A stretch of 36,520 bases of DNA from Bifidobacterium breve (GCA_945901565.1 CAMDLG010000005.1:1-36520), one strand, 5' to 3'. Shown: positions 1 to 10,060, counted from the first letter of the stretch. A program made the numbers and translations. The notes: generated by a model not told the origin, from the sequence alone.

Positions 1-194
1 GTCGGGATCTCCGGATCAAACGCCGGCTTACCTGGGGAGGATCGTTCTCGCCAAACTGGGGAAATTTTTAGAGGACTGGCTTCACGCAACCCCGCCGGCG
101 AGGCGAGCGCGAAGTGAGATTAGAGCGCCGGATACGCTCGTAGACATCACCTCTTACGCGACCGCGGACGTGGGTTCGATTCCCACCGTCTCCA
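1..194 (+). ncRNA. ssrA: tmRNA (ssrA), 3' portion, 5' end outside window
   Basis: The 3' end GCGGACGTGGGTTCGATTCCCACCGTCTCCA has a T-arm (GTGGG-TTCGATT-CCCAC) and acceptor 3' strand. It is preceded by a GATACGCTCGTAGAC segment resembling the tmRNA 3' domain. No matching tRNA 5' half lies at tRNA distance. Confidence 0.8.
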
Positions 195-202
195 TTTTTC
201 GC

Positions 203-874
203 TCAGCGAGCCGCGCGCGGTGGCACTGCGATCGCGTCGTCTTCGTCGAAGAGGCCGTTATCGATCGCATACTTGACGATGCTCGCGCGCGATTCGATGT
301 GAAGCTTATGCAGGATCTCTGCTCGGCTCGCTTCGATCGTGCGGCGTGACAGATTCATTTCGACGGCGATCTCCTTGCTTGTATGACCCCAAGCGATCGA
401 GCGGACGATCGTCTGTTGGCGGCTAGTGAGGTCGAGATCCATCGCCTCGTGACCCCGCTTCGCCAGCGCGAGCTTGATGCTCGGGCTGACCCACTGCTGG
501 CCTTCAGAAACCCGTTGGATGGCGAGCGGCATGACTGCTGCCACCTCTGACTTCAAGACGTAGCCGGCGGCGCCTGCGCTGATCGCAGCTTCGGCCACAT
601 TCGCTGAATCGGATGCCGTGAGGATCACGATCCCCGACCTTGGTGAATTGGCGTCTAGCGTTTTAATCTGCTGCTTTATTGCGTCAGTGCTTGTCGGCAG
701 AGGAGTAGCCACCACGATCACGTCTGGCTGGACTCGCTTGACATAGCGCAGCGCCTCAGCAAGATCGTCAGGCGCGGCTGCTGCGTCAATCCACTCGGTC
801 TCGTTGATCATGCTCGTCAAGGCATCTCGAACCATCGCCTGACGGTAAACTAATACAACCGTGATTGGTTTCAT
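203..874 (-). CDS. LuxR/NarL-family response regulator-like protein with degenerate receiver domain
   Basis: C-terminal LuxR HTH (LTSRQQTIVRSIAWGHTSKEIAVEMNLSRRTIEASRAEILHKL). N-terminal receiver fold lacks the Asp residues. Confidence 0.85.
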   Translation of the reverse strand: MKPITVVLVYRQAMVRDALTSMINETEWIDAAAAPDDLAEALRYVKRVQPDVIVVATPLPTSTDAIKQQIKTLDANSPRSGIVILTASDSANVAEAAISAGAAGYVLKSEVAAVMPLAIQRVSEGQQWVSPSIKLALAKRGHEAMDLDLTSRQQTIVRSIAWGHTSKEIAVEMNLSRRTIEASRAEILHKLHIESRASIVKYAIDNGLFDEDDAIAVPPRAAR

Positions 875-1058
875 GTTTGCCTCTTAAGCAGTGGTCTTTG
901 TCTCAGCGTCCGTTCAGTCGGAGCGCCCTCATCGCAGACCTGAGTTCAGACTAGGGCTTCTAGCGATTTTGCGCCGATATTCGTTGTAGAAACTACGTTG
1001 CTCAGATCGGTGCTGTGAGCGAAATTAGCCCCTAAAAAACGTCCCGCAGGTAGCATTC

Positions 1059-1820
1059 GTGACGATGGAAAATGACAGCAATCTTCCCGTCCCCGGTTGG
1101 TACGCCGACCCGCGCGGCGAGGCGGCGCTTCGCTGGTGGAACGGCCGCGCCTGGACCGAGCAGACTGCTGTCGCCCCGGGCGGCGGTGCGTTCGCGCCGC
1201 CAACTGCGTCTGATCTGCAACCCGTCGCGGCTCCACCTTTGGCCCCCGGCGTCCCCGGCCGGCCAACGGTCGTCGTCGCTGGACGGGTTCGACCGCTCTC
1301 AGGTTGGTGGGCAAGGGTCGGGGCTTTCGTAATCGATTACCTGATCACGATCGCCTTTGCGCTGCCTTTCATCATTGCTGCGATCTTGATCGTCGCTGGA
1401 ATTGACTTCTCCTCGGTCAAGCTCGTCAACGGCGAGGTAAAGGGACTGACGACTAACGAAGGAGCCTCGATAGTTCTCGCGCTCGCGGTAGCGATCGCCG
1501 GCAACCTGCTTGTCGGCTTCACCTACCAACCGCTCACGATGGCGCGTAAGGGCGAGCAGAACGGTCGGACTTGGGGTATGCAGGCGCTTGGTATTCGCGT
1601 CGTCCGCGACAACGGCGCGGCGATGAGCTACGGCCCTGCGTTAGTCCGCCAATTCCTTGTGATGGGCGTGCTCTACGGCGTCATCTCAGGGATCGGCAAC
1701 GCCTTCACAGTAATCGGCGGCACTATTGCGATCGCGCTCGCCTACCTCTGGCCGCTGTGGGACTCGCAGAACAGGGCCTTGCAGGATTTCATCTGCTCCA
1801 CGCACGTGGTGCGCGACTGA
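1059..1820 (+). CDS. DUF2510 and RDD domain membrane protein
   Basis: N-terminal PGWYADPRGEAALRWWNGRAWTEQT (DUF2510), then an RDD-like multi-TM region (SGWWARVGAFVIDYLI...NGRTWGMQALGIRVV). Confidence 0.85.
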   Translation: MTMENDSNLPVPGWYADPRGEAALRWWNGRAWTEQTAVAPGGGAFAPPTASDLQPVAAPPLAPGVPGRPTVVVAGRVRPLSGWWARVGAFVIDYLITIAFALPFIIAAILIVAGIDFSSVKLVNGEVKGLTTNEGASIVLALAVAIAGNLLVGFTYQPLTMARKGEQNGRTWGMQALGIRVVRDNGAAMSYGPALVRQFLVMGVLYGVISGIGNAFTVIGGTIAIALAYLWPLWDSQNRALQDFICSTHVVRD

Positions 1821-1880
1821 CCTGCGCCGCAGCGCCAACTTCAAAGCACCATGCCGCTCTGCGCGATACTCTCGGCCGCG

Positions 1881-3299
1881 ATGGACTCGTTACCTCTAGC
1901 CGCCGACGCACTAACCCTAGCCCGCTGGCAATTCGCGACGACGACGCTCTATCACTTCATCTTCGTCCCGCTGACGCTCGGCCTTGCGCCGGTGATCGCC
2001 TACATGCAGACGAAGTGGTACCGAACGCGAGATGAATCCTGGCTGCGACTAACAAAGTTCTTCGGGACGTTGTTGCTGATCAACTTCGCGATAGGCGCCG
2101 CGACCGGGCTGCTCCAAGAGTTCCAATTCGGGATGAATTGGTCCTCGTACTCACAATTCGTCGGCGATGTATTTGGTTCAACCCTCGCGCTCGAAGGGCT
2201 GATCGCCTTCATGCTCGAATCAACCTTCATTGGCATCTGGGTGTTCGGCTGGGGCAGGCTCTCGGAGCGGATGCACCTTGCATCGATTTGGCTTGTTGTG
2301 GCCGGTACTTGGCTCTCGACGACGTTCATCCTGATGGCCAACTCATGGATGCAGAATCCGGTCGGCTACAGCATCGACGCGGCGACCGGGCAGGCCAGAA
2401 TGGTTGACCTTTGGGCCGTCCTGACGAACCCGATTGCGATCTGGGCCGTCGCCCACACGCTCCTTGCATCTTTGATGGTCGCCTCGTTCCTGCTGCTCGG
2501 CATCGCTTGCTGGCACATCCTCAAGGGCCGAAATGTTGACCTCTTCCGCCCAGTCGTGAAGCTGAGCCTCTACATGGCTATCCCAATTTCGACGCTGACG
2601 CTGTTAGTCGGAAGCGAATTCGGCGTGGCGCTGACCGGACCACAGCCAATGAAGATCGCCTCCGCCGAAGCGCTCTGGAATAGCGAGCAGCCGGCGTCAT
2701 TCTCGCTCTTCCAAATTGGCGGCTTTTCGGTCGATGATCAGGAGCCCTCGTTCTCGCTTGACATTCCCTACCTGCTCTCGTTCTTAGCCACTAACACCTT
2801 CACCGGCAAAGTCGAGGGGATGAACCAGGTACAAGCCAGCGCGCAGGCCAAGTACGGGCCCGGCAACTACATCCCTGACGTCAAACTGGCCTACTGGTCG
2901 ATGCGGGGAATGGCCTACATCGGTTCGCTCTCGGCGACGATCGCACTGCTTGGCGGATTCCTTTATTGGCGTGGAACCTTGGAGAAGTCACGCTGGTTCT
3001 TGAAGACTGCCGTCGCGGGAATTTCGCTGCCGTTCATCACGGCACTGATCGGCTGGGTATTCACTGAGACGGCGCGCCAGCCGTGGGTCGCGTACGGAGT
3101 ATTGAAGACTGCCGACGGCCTCTCGCAATCGGTCGGCCCAGGCGAGATCATCGCCAGCCTCACAGCCTTCATGCTGCTTTACATAGCGATAGGGATCACG
3201 GCCTTCGTGCTGCTGCGCCGCTACGCGATTCTTGACCCGCCGCAGATTCTGCCGGCCGAAGATGCTAAATCCGAATCCGAACCCGCTCCGGTCTACTGA
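1881..3299 (+). CDS. cydA: cytochrome bd ubiquinol oxidase subunit I
   Basis: CydA-like sequence (LARWQFATTTLYHFIFVPLTLGLAP, GAATGLLQEFQFGMNW) immediately followed by cydB. ORF is open from 1851; ATG at 1881 fits the mature N-terminus better. Confidence 0.93.
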   Translation: MDSLPLAADALTLARWQFATTTLYHFIFVPLTLGLAPVIAYMQTKWYRTRDESWLRLTKFFGTLLLINFAIGAATGLLQEFQFGMNWSSYSQFVGDVFGSTLALEGLIAFMLESTFIGIWVFGWGRLSERMHLASIWLVVAGTWLSTTFILMANSWMQNPVGYSIDAATGQARMVDLWAVLTNPIAIWAVAHTLLASLMVASFLLLGIACWHILKGRNVDLFRPVVKLSLYMAIPISTLTLLVGSEFGVALTGPQPMKIASAEALWNSEQPASFSLFQIGGFSVDDQEPSFSLDIPYLLSFLATNTFTGKVEGMNQVQASAQAKYGPGNYIPDVKLAYWSMRGMAYIGSLSATIALLGGFLYWRGTLEKSRWFLKTAVAGISLPFITALIGWVFTETARQPWVAYGVLKTADGLSQSVGPGEIIASLTAFMLLYIAIGITAFVLLRRYAILDPPQILPAEDAKSESEPAPVY

Positions 3300-4369
3300 T
3301 GAGCCTCGCTGAGCTTTGGTTCTTCGTCATTGCAGGGCTCTGGGCGACCTATCTTGTGCTCGAGGGCTTTGACTTTGGCGTTGGAATGATGATGGGCGTC
3401 GCGGCGCGCAATGAGGACGAGCGCAGCGAGATGATCGAGACGATCGCCCCCGTCTGGGATGCCAACGAGGTCTGGCTGCTGGTCGTCGGCGGCCTGACAT
3501 TCGCCTCCTTCCCCGCCTGGTACGGCACTTGGCTTGAGGGTGCCTACCTCGGCCTCGTCGTGCTGATCATCGCGCTGCTGCTGCGAGTCATTTCGTTTGA
3601 ATGGCGCGGCCGCGTCGACCCTCGCTGGCGCGGACTTTGGTCGACGATCAATATTGGCGCCAGCGTCGCTGCGCCGCTGATCTGGGGGCTTGTGCTTTCG
3701 GTGCTGCTAGCCGGCTTGCCGGTTGCAGGCGGTGGCCGCGTCGGGGAGATGCGTTATTTCGGCAACATTCTTGACTTCATAACCCCGTACTCGGTGCTCG
3801 GTGCGCTCTCGCTGACGGCACTTTTCGCCTTCCATGGTGCGCTCTTCCTTTCGCTACGGCTCGAGGGCCCGCTTGCCGAGCGAATTCGCGAGCGGATAGT
3901 CAAGCTCGATGCTCGCCACCTGCTGCCGAACCTGACGCTGCCAGCGCTGCTCCTGGCCGGGGGGTTCTTGATCGCAACGCCATTCGTCGCCCACTCCGTT
4001 AATGCGCGCAGCATCGTGCCGGTGGCGATCCCCGCAGCGCTTGGCCTGATCGCACTGATCGCTGCCGTGATCAACGCTCAGCGCGGCGAGTTCGCCCGCG
4101 CCTTCATCTGCACGATCTTGACGATCGTCGGCTGGGTAGCGACGCTCTTCATCGGGCTCTTCCCACGGATCATCGTTTCAACTCTCTCGCTCGGCGATTC
4201 GGTCACGATTCAGAACGCCCAGTCATCTCACTACACCTTGGTTGTGATGACCGTCGCGGCGGTAGTGATGGTGCCGGTAATCATCCTCTACCAGTGGTGG
4301 GGATTTCGGACCTTGATGGCGCGGCTTGGCCGCGGCAAGATGCCGTGGAGCGCACCCGACTCCAACTAG
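3299..4369 (+). CDS. cydB: cytochrome bd ubiquinol oxidase subunit II
   Basis: CydB-like (LVLEGFDFGVGMM, ETIAPVWDANEVWLLVVGG). Start overlaps the cydA stop. Confidence 0.94.
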   Translation: MSLAELWFFVIAGLWATYLVLEGFDFGVGMMMGVAARNEDERSEMIETIAPVWDANEVWLLVVGGLTFASFPAWYGTWLEGAYLGLVVLIIALLLRVISFEWRGRVDPRWRGLWSTINIGASVAAPLIWGLVLSVLLAGLPVAGGGRVGEMRYFGNILDFITPYSVLGALSLTALFAFHGALFLSLRLEGPLAERIRERIVKLDARHLLPNLTLPALLLAGGFLIATPFVAHSVNARSIVPVAIPAALGLIALIAAVINAQRGEFARAFICTILTIVGWVATLFIGLFPRIIVSTLSLGDSVTIQNAQSSHYTLVVMTVAAVVMVPVIILYQWWGFRTLMARLGRGKMPWSAPDSN

Positions 4370-4379
4370 ATCACTGCGC

Positions 4380-5573
4380 TTAGCGAGCTGCTGAGGGCCA
4401 TGAGGTGGAGCAGGGACGTCTGCTGCGATCGCTGCGGCAGCGCTCTAATAGGCCAGCGTTGACGGCGTTGTAGGCAGGCTTCCGCCTACCGGTGTTACTC
4501 AGGAGGAGCGGTTGGTTTGGCGCTGTGGCTCGCGTCAGGCTGTAGCTGTCCAGCCAGCTGCCGGAGTCGCGCTGTCCCCACACCGTCAGGCCGCTGCAAG
4601 GCGCTGCTTGGCCGCAGGCACTGGCGATGCGCCGATAGATCGCGGCTTGAGCTGCAATCGGATTCGGCTCGTTCTTGAGGAGTGGCAGTCGCACATCAAG
4701 TTCGGTTATCTCGACTTTCACGCCGAGCCTGCCGAGCGCCTCGATGTATTTCTTCAGCGATGAAGTGGTTGACGGGAAGAGGGGACTCTTGACGCCGAGC
4801 AGTGCGTGGGTTTGCAGGCCGACTCCGTCGATCGGCACTTTGGCACGCTTCAGCCGCTTGATAAGCGCGAGTAGTGAATCCGACTTAGGGTCGCCGATTC
4901 GGGCATCCCAGAGGAGCTCGTTTAGGAAGAGCTTGGCCTTCGGGTCGGCTTTGCGAGTCAGCCGGAAGGCCTCACCGATGTAGCCCTCGCCGAGCGTCGT
5001 GTAGAAGATGTTCTTCGGCGTCAGGGAGGAATCCTCTACGTCGTAACCGGTGCCAAAAAGTTTCAGCGGCTCATTGACGACGTCGTAGATTGCGACCTTG
5101 CCGCGGTAGCGCCCGACGACAGTGTTTATCCGTTCTGTCATCAGCTGGCGCAGAGTTGCGGCTGGATTCGAGGATGTAGCTAGCGCCTGCGTAACCCACT
5201 GGGGCATCTGGATGCGATGCCAGAAGAGGTTGTGGGCGCGGAGCCTCATCTTGTTGGCAACCGTCCAGTCGACCAGTGCGTCGGTCTGATCGAACCGCGT
5301 TGTTCCCTGTGTCCGCGACATCTGGTCCCACTTGAAGGCGTTCTCGCTGGTGACGGCGTTGAAGTTCGCTCGCGCGTCAGAAAGCTCGGTTGCGGTCATC
5401 TCGTTCGAGATCGCAGTACCGGCGAAGATCCCAGTCTCCCGGGCCACATCGGCGAGGCTGCAGCCCGCTCCGTTGCTTGGGCAGTGGCTAGCGGCCACCG
5501 ATGCGCTGGGCGTGACGGCCAGCAGCGCCCCACACGCGGCTAACGCAGCGACTTGGAAACTCACTAAACGCAT
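4380..5573 (-). CDS. secreted endo-1,4-beta-xylanase, GH10 family
   Basis: Signal-peptide-like N-terminus; GH10 motifs FNAVTSENAFKWD, HNLFWH, YDVVNEPL (acid/base Glu), VEITELDVR (nucleophile Glu). Confidence 0.88.
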   Translation of the reverse strand: MRLVSFQVAALAACGALLAVTPSASVAASHCPSNGAGCSLADVARETGIFAGTAISNEMTATELSDARANFNAVTSENAFKWDQMSRTQGTTRFDQTDALVDWTVANKMRLRAHNLFWHRIQMPQWVTQALATSSNPAATLRQLMTERINTVVGRYRGKVAIYDVVNEPLKLFGTGYDVEDSSLTPKNIFYTTLGEGYIGEAFRLTRKADPKAKLFLNELLWDARIGDPKSDSLLALIKRLKRAKVPIDGVGLQTHALLGVKSPLFPSTTSSLKKYIEALGRLGVKVEITELDVRLPLLKNEPNPIAAQAAIYRRIASACGQAAPCSGLTVWGQRDSGSWLDSYSLTRATAPNQPLLLSNTGRRKPAYNAVNAGLLERCRSDRSRRPCSTSWPSAAR

Positions 5574-5657
5574 TCAACAAGGCTAGAAGATCGCGGCCTA
5601 GCTTGCGCCGGTATTTGGGCCGCCCGTGCCGTTGGTGGGCGCCGGTAAGGTGTCCCG

Positions 5658-6968
5658 ATGACAACGGCTGCCGCTGGGATCAATGCTGACGAGCTGCCGT
5701 CGCCGCTGAAGGCGATCGTGCTGACAATCCCTTTCGCGATCCTTGGGTCGATCGTTGCGACCGTCTTTCTCTTCCTCGAAGACCACCTATTGACCGCCGT
5801 CTGGACCGACCTTCCCAAGGCGCTCGGAATGAGCGAGCCCGCTTGGTGGCTGGTGATGCTGCTGCCGCTGATCGGCGCGGGGATCGTGATGATTGCCTGG
5901 CGACTGCCGGGGAAGACCGACGCAGGCCCGCTAGAAGGGCTGCACTTCGATGTGCGGCCGGACACTTTCTTCTCAGTGATCCTCGCCGCCTTCGGCACGC
6001 TGATCTTCGGCCTTGTGCTCGGTCCTGAGGCGCCGCTGCTGGCCTGCGGCACCGCGGCCGGCGCCTTCGTTCTGCGGCGCCAGCCCGACACGGTGATGAA
6101 GTTCGGCATGTTGATGACAGCTTTGGCGGCGATCGCTGCAATCTTCGGCAACCCAGTCGTCGTCGTCCTGATGCTGGCTGAGTTCTGCGCGCTGGGGATG
6201 ATTCCGGCGGCTGCTTTGATGCCGGGCTTTGTTGCGCTTGGCGTCGCGTACGTCGCCGAAACCGGCGTCGGTAGCTGGTCCGGGTTAGGGAATGCCTCGC
6301 TTGCCGTGCCGGGGCTGCCCGAGTTCACATCGATGTCGACGGCCGACCTACTAGTTGGGCTTGGAGCGGCTCTCATCGCGGCGATCCTGACCTTGATCTC
6401 TCGCAAGATCGGCGAGCGTGTAGCGCAGGGCGCGAAGCGCAAGCCGTACCTCGTGCTCGTCGTCGTCGCGCTCGTCACGTCGGCATTAGCGCTCGCCGTC
6501 CGTGAGATCACGGGCGGGTCGATCGATTTGGTTCTTTTTAGCGGTCAGTCTGGAACGCCCGAGATGCTGGCTGAGACTTCGATCGGCGCGGTCGTGCTGA
6601 TCCTCGTCGCGAAAATGGTTGCCTACGGCGGCGCGCTTGGCGCCGGTTATCGAGGCGGCCCGATCTTCCCGGCCGTCTTCCTTGGCGTTGCGGTCGCAGT
6701 AGGCGCCGGGATTCTCTTCCCAGCGGCTTCGCTGACCGGACTAGTCGTCGCGGCGGTCGCAGCGACGGTAACCGCTGCGCTGAAAGCACCGTTCACGGCA
6801 GCCGTCCTAGCGTTGATGCTTGCAACTCAGGCAGGGGCTGCAAACGCCGCCGCTCTGGCGATCTTCGGCGCCGCGATCGGCTTCCTGCTGCGAGCCGCCT
6901 TGGACCAGAGGGACGCAGCTCGCGCCGCGCCGGAGCCGCCAGCCGGGGCTTCTCAGCCGATGAAGTAA
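5658..6968 (+). CDS. ClC-family chloride channel/transporter, divergent
   Basis: Multi-TM; LGPEAPLLACGTAAGAF (GREGP-like) and GYRGGPIFPAVFLG (GGxFxPxxxxG-like) motifs. Confidence 0.8.
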   Translation: MTTAAAGINADELPSPLKAIVLTIPFAILGSIVATVFLFLEDHLLTAVWTDLPKALGMSEPAWWLVMLLPLIGAGIVMIAWRLPGKTDAGPLEGLHFDVRPDTFFSVILAAFGTLIFGLVLGPEAPLLACGTAAGAFVLRRQPDTVMKFGMLMTALAAIAAIFGNPVVVVLMLAEFCALGMIPAAALMPGFVALGVAYVAETGVGSWSGLGNASLAVPGLPEFTSMSTADLLVGLGAALIAAILTLISRKIGERVAQGAKRKPYLVLVVVALVTSALALAVREITGGSIDLVLFSGQSGTPEMLAETSIGAVVLILVAKMVAYGGALGAGYRGGPIFPAVFLGVAVAVGAGILFPAASLTGLVVAAVAATVTAALKAPFTAAVLALMLATQAGAANAAALAIFGAAIGFLLRAALDQRDAARAAPEPPAGASQPMK

Positions 6969-9073
6969 CCCCAGGTCGAAGTGTGGCAAGGTACACCGAC
7001 TGGGCAGGGATTAACTAGCGACCCGTTCGACTTGAGGAAGTCAGACTTCTGCTGGCGCGCGTCCGGCGATGACCGAGGCCGGCCGTGGGGATCGATTCCC
7101 AGCGTCGGCGTGATGCTCTCGATCGGCGCTGGCGGGTTACCAAGGCCGCCAGCTGCGTCAAACAGCTTCTCGGTTTGGCAGTCCTCGTAGAACCCGTCAA
7201 TGCGGCACGGCCCCGAATCCCAAATAACGATCCCTGACCCCTTCGCATTGGCGCTAGTCGTTGCCGGGATACTCCAGAGCGGCTGGACGTCAAACGAGCG
7301 CCCAGGTTCGTAGACCGGGAAGCGGCCCGACGCCCCGATCGTGCGGGCGGCGTTCTCGGCCGACACTTGAGCGACCTGATGGTCGCCGAGCGCCACGTGC
7401 ATCAGCACTTGGTGCTTGGGGGTTCCCTTCAGCGGATCGTTCGTGATGTGGTGGGCGTAGCCGTTGGTCTCGCCGCGATCCCAGAGCGTCTGGATCATTG
7501 TCAGCAGAATTGTCCGCTCGAGACGGCTGGTGTAGGCCGGCTTGAAGATCGCTTCGTAGGCTTTAAAGTCGGTGCTACGCGGCAACAGGACGCTGTAGTT
7601 CATGCCAACAACGCCGAGCACGGCGCGCTTGAAGTCTGGCGAAAGGGCGGCCAATGCGCCGCCCAAGATGCCACCCTGGCTGTTGCTGTCGTAGAACAGC
7701 TCGCGCTTATCGATCACCGATGCCCCGGAGCCGTTCTTGAACTGCGCGGCGGCTGGGAAGCCGCCAGCGTTGATCATCAGGCGGCCGAGGTAAAGCTCGT
7801 TCAGCAGGCCCTGCTGAAGCCGATCGGCCATTGAGCTGAAGTTCGACATGTCCTTGAGCAGTCGGATCGCATTGAAGAGGTCGCCGTCCGACATCCCGAT
7901 CTCTGGCGTCGCGCAGAACATCATGTTGTGCTCGCTGGCCATGTCATCAACGTTGCCGGCGTCGATCTCGTCCGGTGATCCGAGCAGGCCGTGGCCATAG
8001 AGCGACGGGCGCGCTGGGGTGGTTAGCGCGGTTCGCGGAATACGGCAGATGAATAGCGCCTGCATCGTCCCCTGTTGGATCGGGAGCGAGTCGAACTTGC
8101 CCTTCTTTGACTTTGCGTATGTCATCACGCCGCCGGGCTTGCATCCGTTCGTCAGGAAGCAGGGCACAGTCACGTGACCGGTGATCTGACGAGCAATCCT
8201 AGGGTTCTGCTCCGCGGTGAAGGGTTCAACCTTGTCGATCTTGTACGTAGGTGCCTTACCGGCGACCTTGCTGTCGGCAAGATTCTTGTCGCCAAGCGTG
8301 GCGAACGACTTGTTGCGCATCTCAAGCGCGCGTTCACTGAGGTTGCGCTCGCTGGCAACTGTGAAGTCCCAGGTCAAATAGAGCGAAGTACGGTCGATAT
8401 TGGCGCTCTTCAGCGTCTTGAAGATGCTGTCGTAGGCGGCCTTGCGGTCGCTGACCGAGGCGATCGGACGGCCGTCACGCAGCGATGCGAAGGCGGCGCC
8501 GGCAGGGATCGTTGTGTTTGCGGCGTTCTTCAGGTTGCGCAGAATGACGATGTAGCGGTGCCCTTCGGTGAAGTTACGAGCGGGGTGGATCATCAGCACC
8601 TTGCCGTTGTTCTCGGCGATTGCGTCGGCGTTCGTATCCAGCTCCGCCCAGATCGGTTGACGCTTCAAGGTCTTCGCGTCAAGCACGATGATCGGCGCGT
8701 TGGTAGCCGAGTACTTAGCGAGGTCGTTGATCGGGACGGCGCCGGTGTTCGCCATGTCGAGCCCGGGGACGAAGGTAAGGATGTTGGTCCCAGGGCTGAA
8801 GCCGTCGTTGCGATTTAGCTCAGGTGGAAATCCTGGCACTGGCTTGAGCGGCGCTTTGGGGGCGTTCAGAGGGAACTGCGATGCCTTGAAGTTGAGGCGA
8901 AGGCCGGTATCGGACCCCTTCTGCTTGACGGTGTGGAAGTTGCTCGGCCATGGAAGCAGGCAGGATCGCGTGTCGAGAGGGTCGCAGCCTGTCGCGGCAG
9001 CGGCGCTCGCCGCTGGGATGAGCGCCAGCACTACGAGTAGTCCGGCACCAAGTGAAACGCGACTCTTAAGCAT
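6953..9073 (-). CDS. secreted alpha/beta-hydrolase-like (putative esterase/lipase) protein
   Basis: Signal peptide MLKSRVSLGAGLLVVLALIPAASAAAA; YGHGLLG oxyanion-like and SNSQGG nucleophile-like motifs. RBS GGGAGA precedes ATG at 9073; the ORF is open to 9166. Confidence 0.65.
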   Translation of the reverse strand: MLKSRVSLGAGLLVVLALIPAASAAAATGCDPLDTRSCLLPWPSNFHTVKQKGSDTGLRLNFKASQFPLNAPKAPLKPVPGFPPELNRNDGFSPGTNILTFVPGLDMANTGAVPINDLAKYSATNAPIIVLDAKTLKRQPIWAELDTNADAIAENNGKVLMIHPARNFTEGHRYIVILRNLKNAANTTIPAGAAFASLRDGRPIASVSDRKAAYDSIFKTLKSANIDRTSLYLTWDFTVASERNLSERALEMRNKSFATLGDKNLADSKVAGKAPTYKIDKVEPFTAEQNPRIARQITGHVTVPCFLTNGCKPGGVMTYAKSKKGKFDSLPIQQGTMQALFICRIPRTALTTPARPSLYGHGLLGSPDEIDAGNVDDMASEHNMMFCATPEIGMSDGDLFNAIRLLKDMSNFSSMADRLQQGLLNELYLGRLMINAGGFPAAAQFKNGSGASVIDKRELFYDSNSQGGILGGALAALSPDFKRAVLGVVGMNYSVLLPRSTDFKAYEAIFKPAYTSRLERTILLTMIQTLWDRGETNGYAHHITNDPLKGTPKHQVLMHVALGDHQVAQVSAENAARTIGASGRFPVYEPGRSFDVQPLWSIPATTSANAKGSGIVIWDSGPCRIDGFYEDCQTEKLFDAAGGLGNPPAPIESITPTLGIDPHGRPRSSPDARQQKSDFLKSNGSLVNPCPVGVPCHTSTWGYFIG

Positions 9074-9204
9074 CTTCTCTCCCAAGTAGATGTCGACGAT
9101 GACCGCCGAGCGACTTTGAAAACTACCACGCGCGGGCGCACTGCATGACCAGTCACTTGGGTGCAAGCTTTTCCGATCTACTGGCGGAGTGGTAGAAGTT
9201 GCGG

Positions 9205-10032
9205 GTGCGACTGACCGCCCGACGCCGAGATGCCGACCCCGATCGCCCCGACGGCCTTCTCCTTTTCCTCGATGATCCAGTCACAGGACTGCTGCCCTGG
9301 TTCGCGATCTCATTTCTCGTAGGCCCGCTCAGCTTCTTCGCCGCGTCAGTTGTGGCCCTGCTTCTCTCCGCTGCGCTCGTCACCGCTTCAAAGCTGCGCG
9401 GCGAGGAGATGAAGATGCTCGAGCTAGTCGACTTAGTCTTCTTTGCAGCCCTGACAATCGTCGCAGCTTTAGCCGGGCCATCGCTGATCAGCTGGCTCAA
9501 CGATCATGCCGATGAGGTGGCAAATGTTGCAGTAGCGCTTTTGGCCATTGGCTCGCTGGCGATCGGGCGGCCATTCACCTCGCAGTACACGATAAATCGC
9601 TTCCCGAATGGCAGCGCGAAGCTGCTCGCGCACCTCGACCGCGTGGGGACGTTGATCTGGGCGGTGGCGCTGACGTTCGCCGCCCTAGCCGGTGGCTATG
9701 GCGAGTTCGTACTGCCCGATCTAGCGACAAACCTCTGGACCGGCTGGATCCTGCAGACGGCGCCGCTGATCGTGGCCTTCAACTTGACGATCTGGATCGA
9801 CCGCAGGGCGCTCGCTCGCGAAGCCGGTGAGCCGCCTTTTCCACACATCTGGGCCCTGCTACGCGACATCAGCTTCTGGTTTATCCCGAGTGGTGCACTT
9901 TCGTTGATCTTCCAAAGCGCCCCGGATTGGTTCGGTTGGCTGCTGGTGGCGATAGGGGTCGTACTGACGATCACCTTCTGGGCGCTTCAGGTGCGCGAGG
10001 ACGGGCGGCTGCGAATCGTGGCACCGCACTGA
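9205..10032 (+). CDS. integral membrane protein of unknown function
   Basis: Several hydrophobic spans and no recognised motif. GTG start at 9205, or TTG at 9199. Confidence 0.6.
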   Translation: MRLTARRRDADPDRPDGLLLFLDDPVTGLLPWFAISFLVGPLSFFAASVVALLLSAALVTASKLRGEEMKMLELVDLVFFAALTIVAALAGPSLISWLNDHADEVANVAVALLAIGSLAIGRPFTSQYTINRFPNGSAKLLAHLDRVGTLIWAVALTFAALAGGYGEFVLPDLATNLWTGWILQTAPLIVAFNLTIWIDRRALAREAGEPPFPHIWALLRDISFWFIPSGALSLIFQSAPDWFGWLLVAIGVVLTITFWALQVREDGRLRIVAPH

Positions 10033-10060
10033 GCCGTCGCCAACTAAGCTTCGCCGCCGT

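Noticed and set aside
1-194. tRNA gene at the left edge
   Set aside because: T-arm and acceptor are present but no 5' acceptor strand or anticodon arm at tRNA distance; fits a tmRNA 3' end better.
5564-6511. 315-aa antisense ORF
   Set aside because: Ser/Ala/Arg-rich shadow of the ClC gene, no motif.
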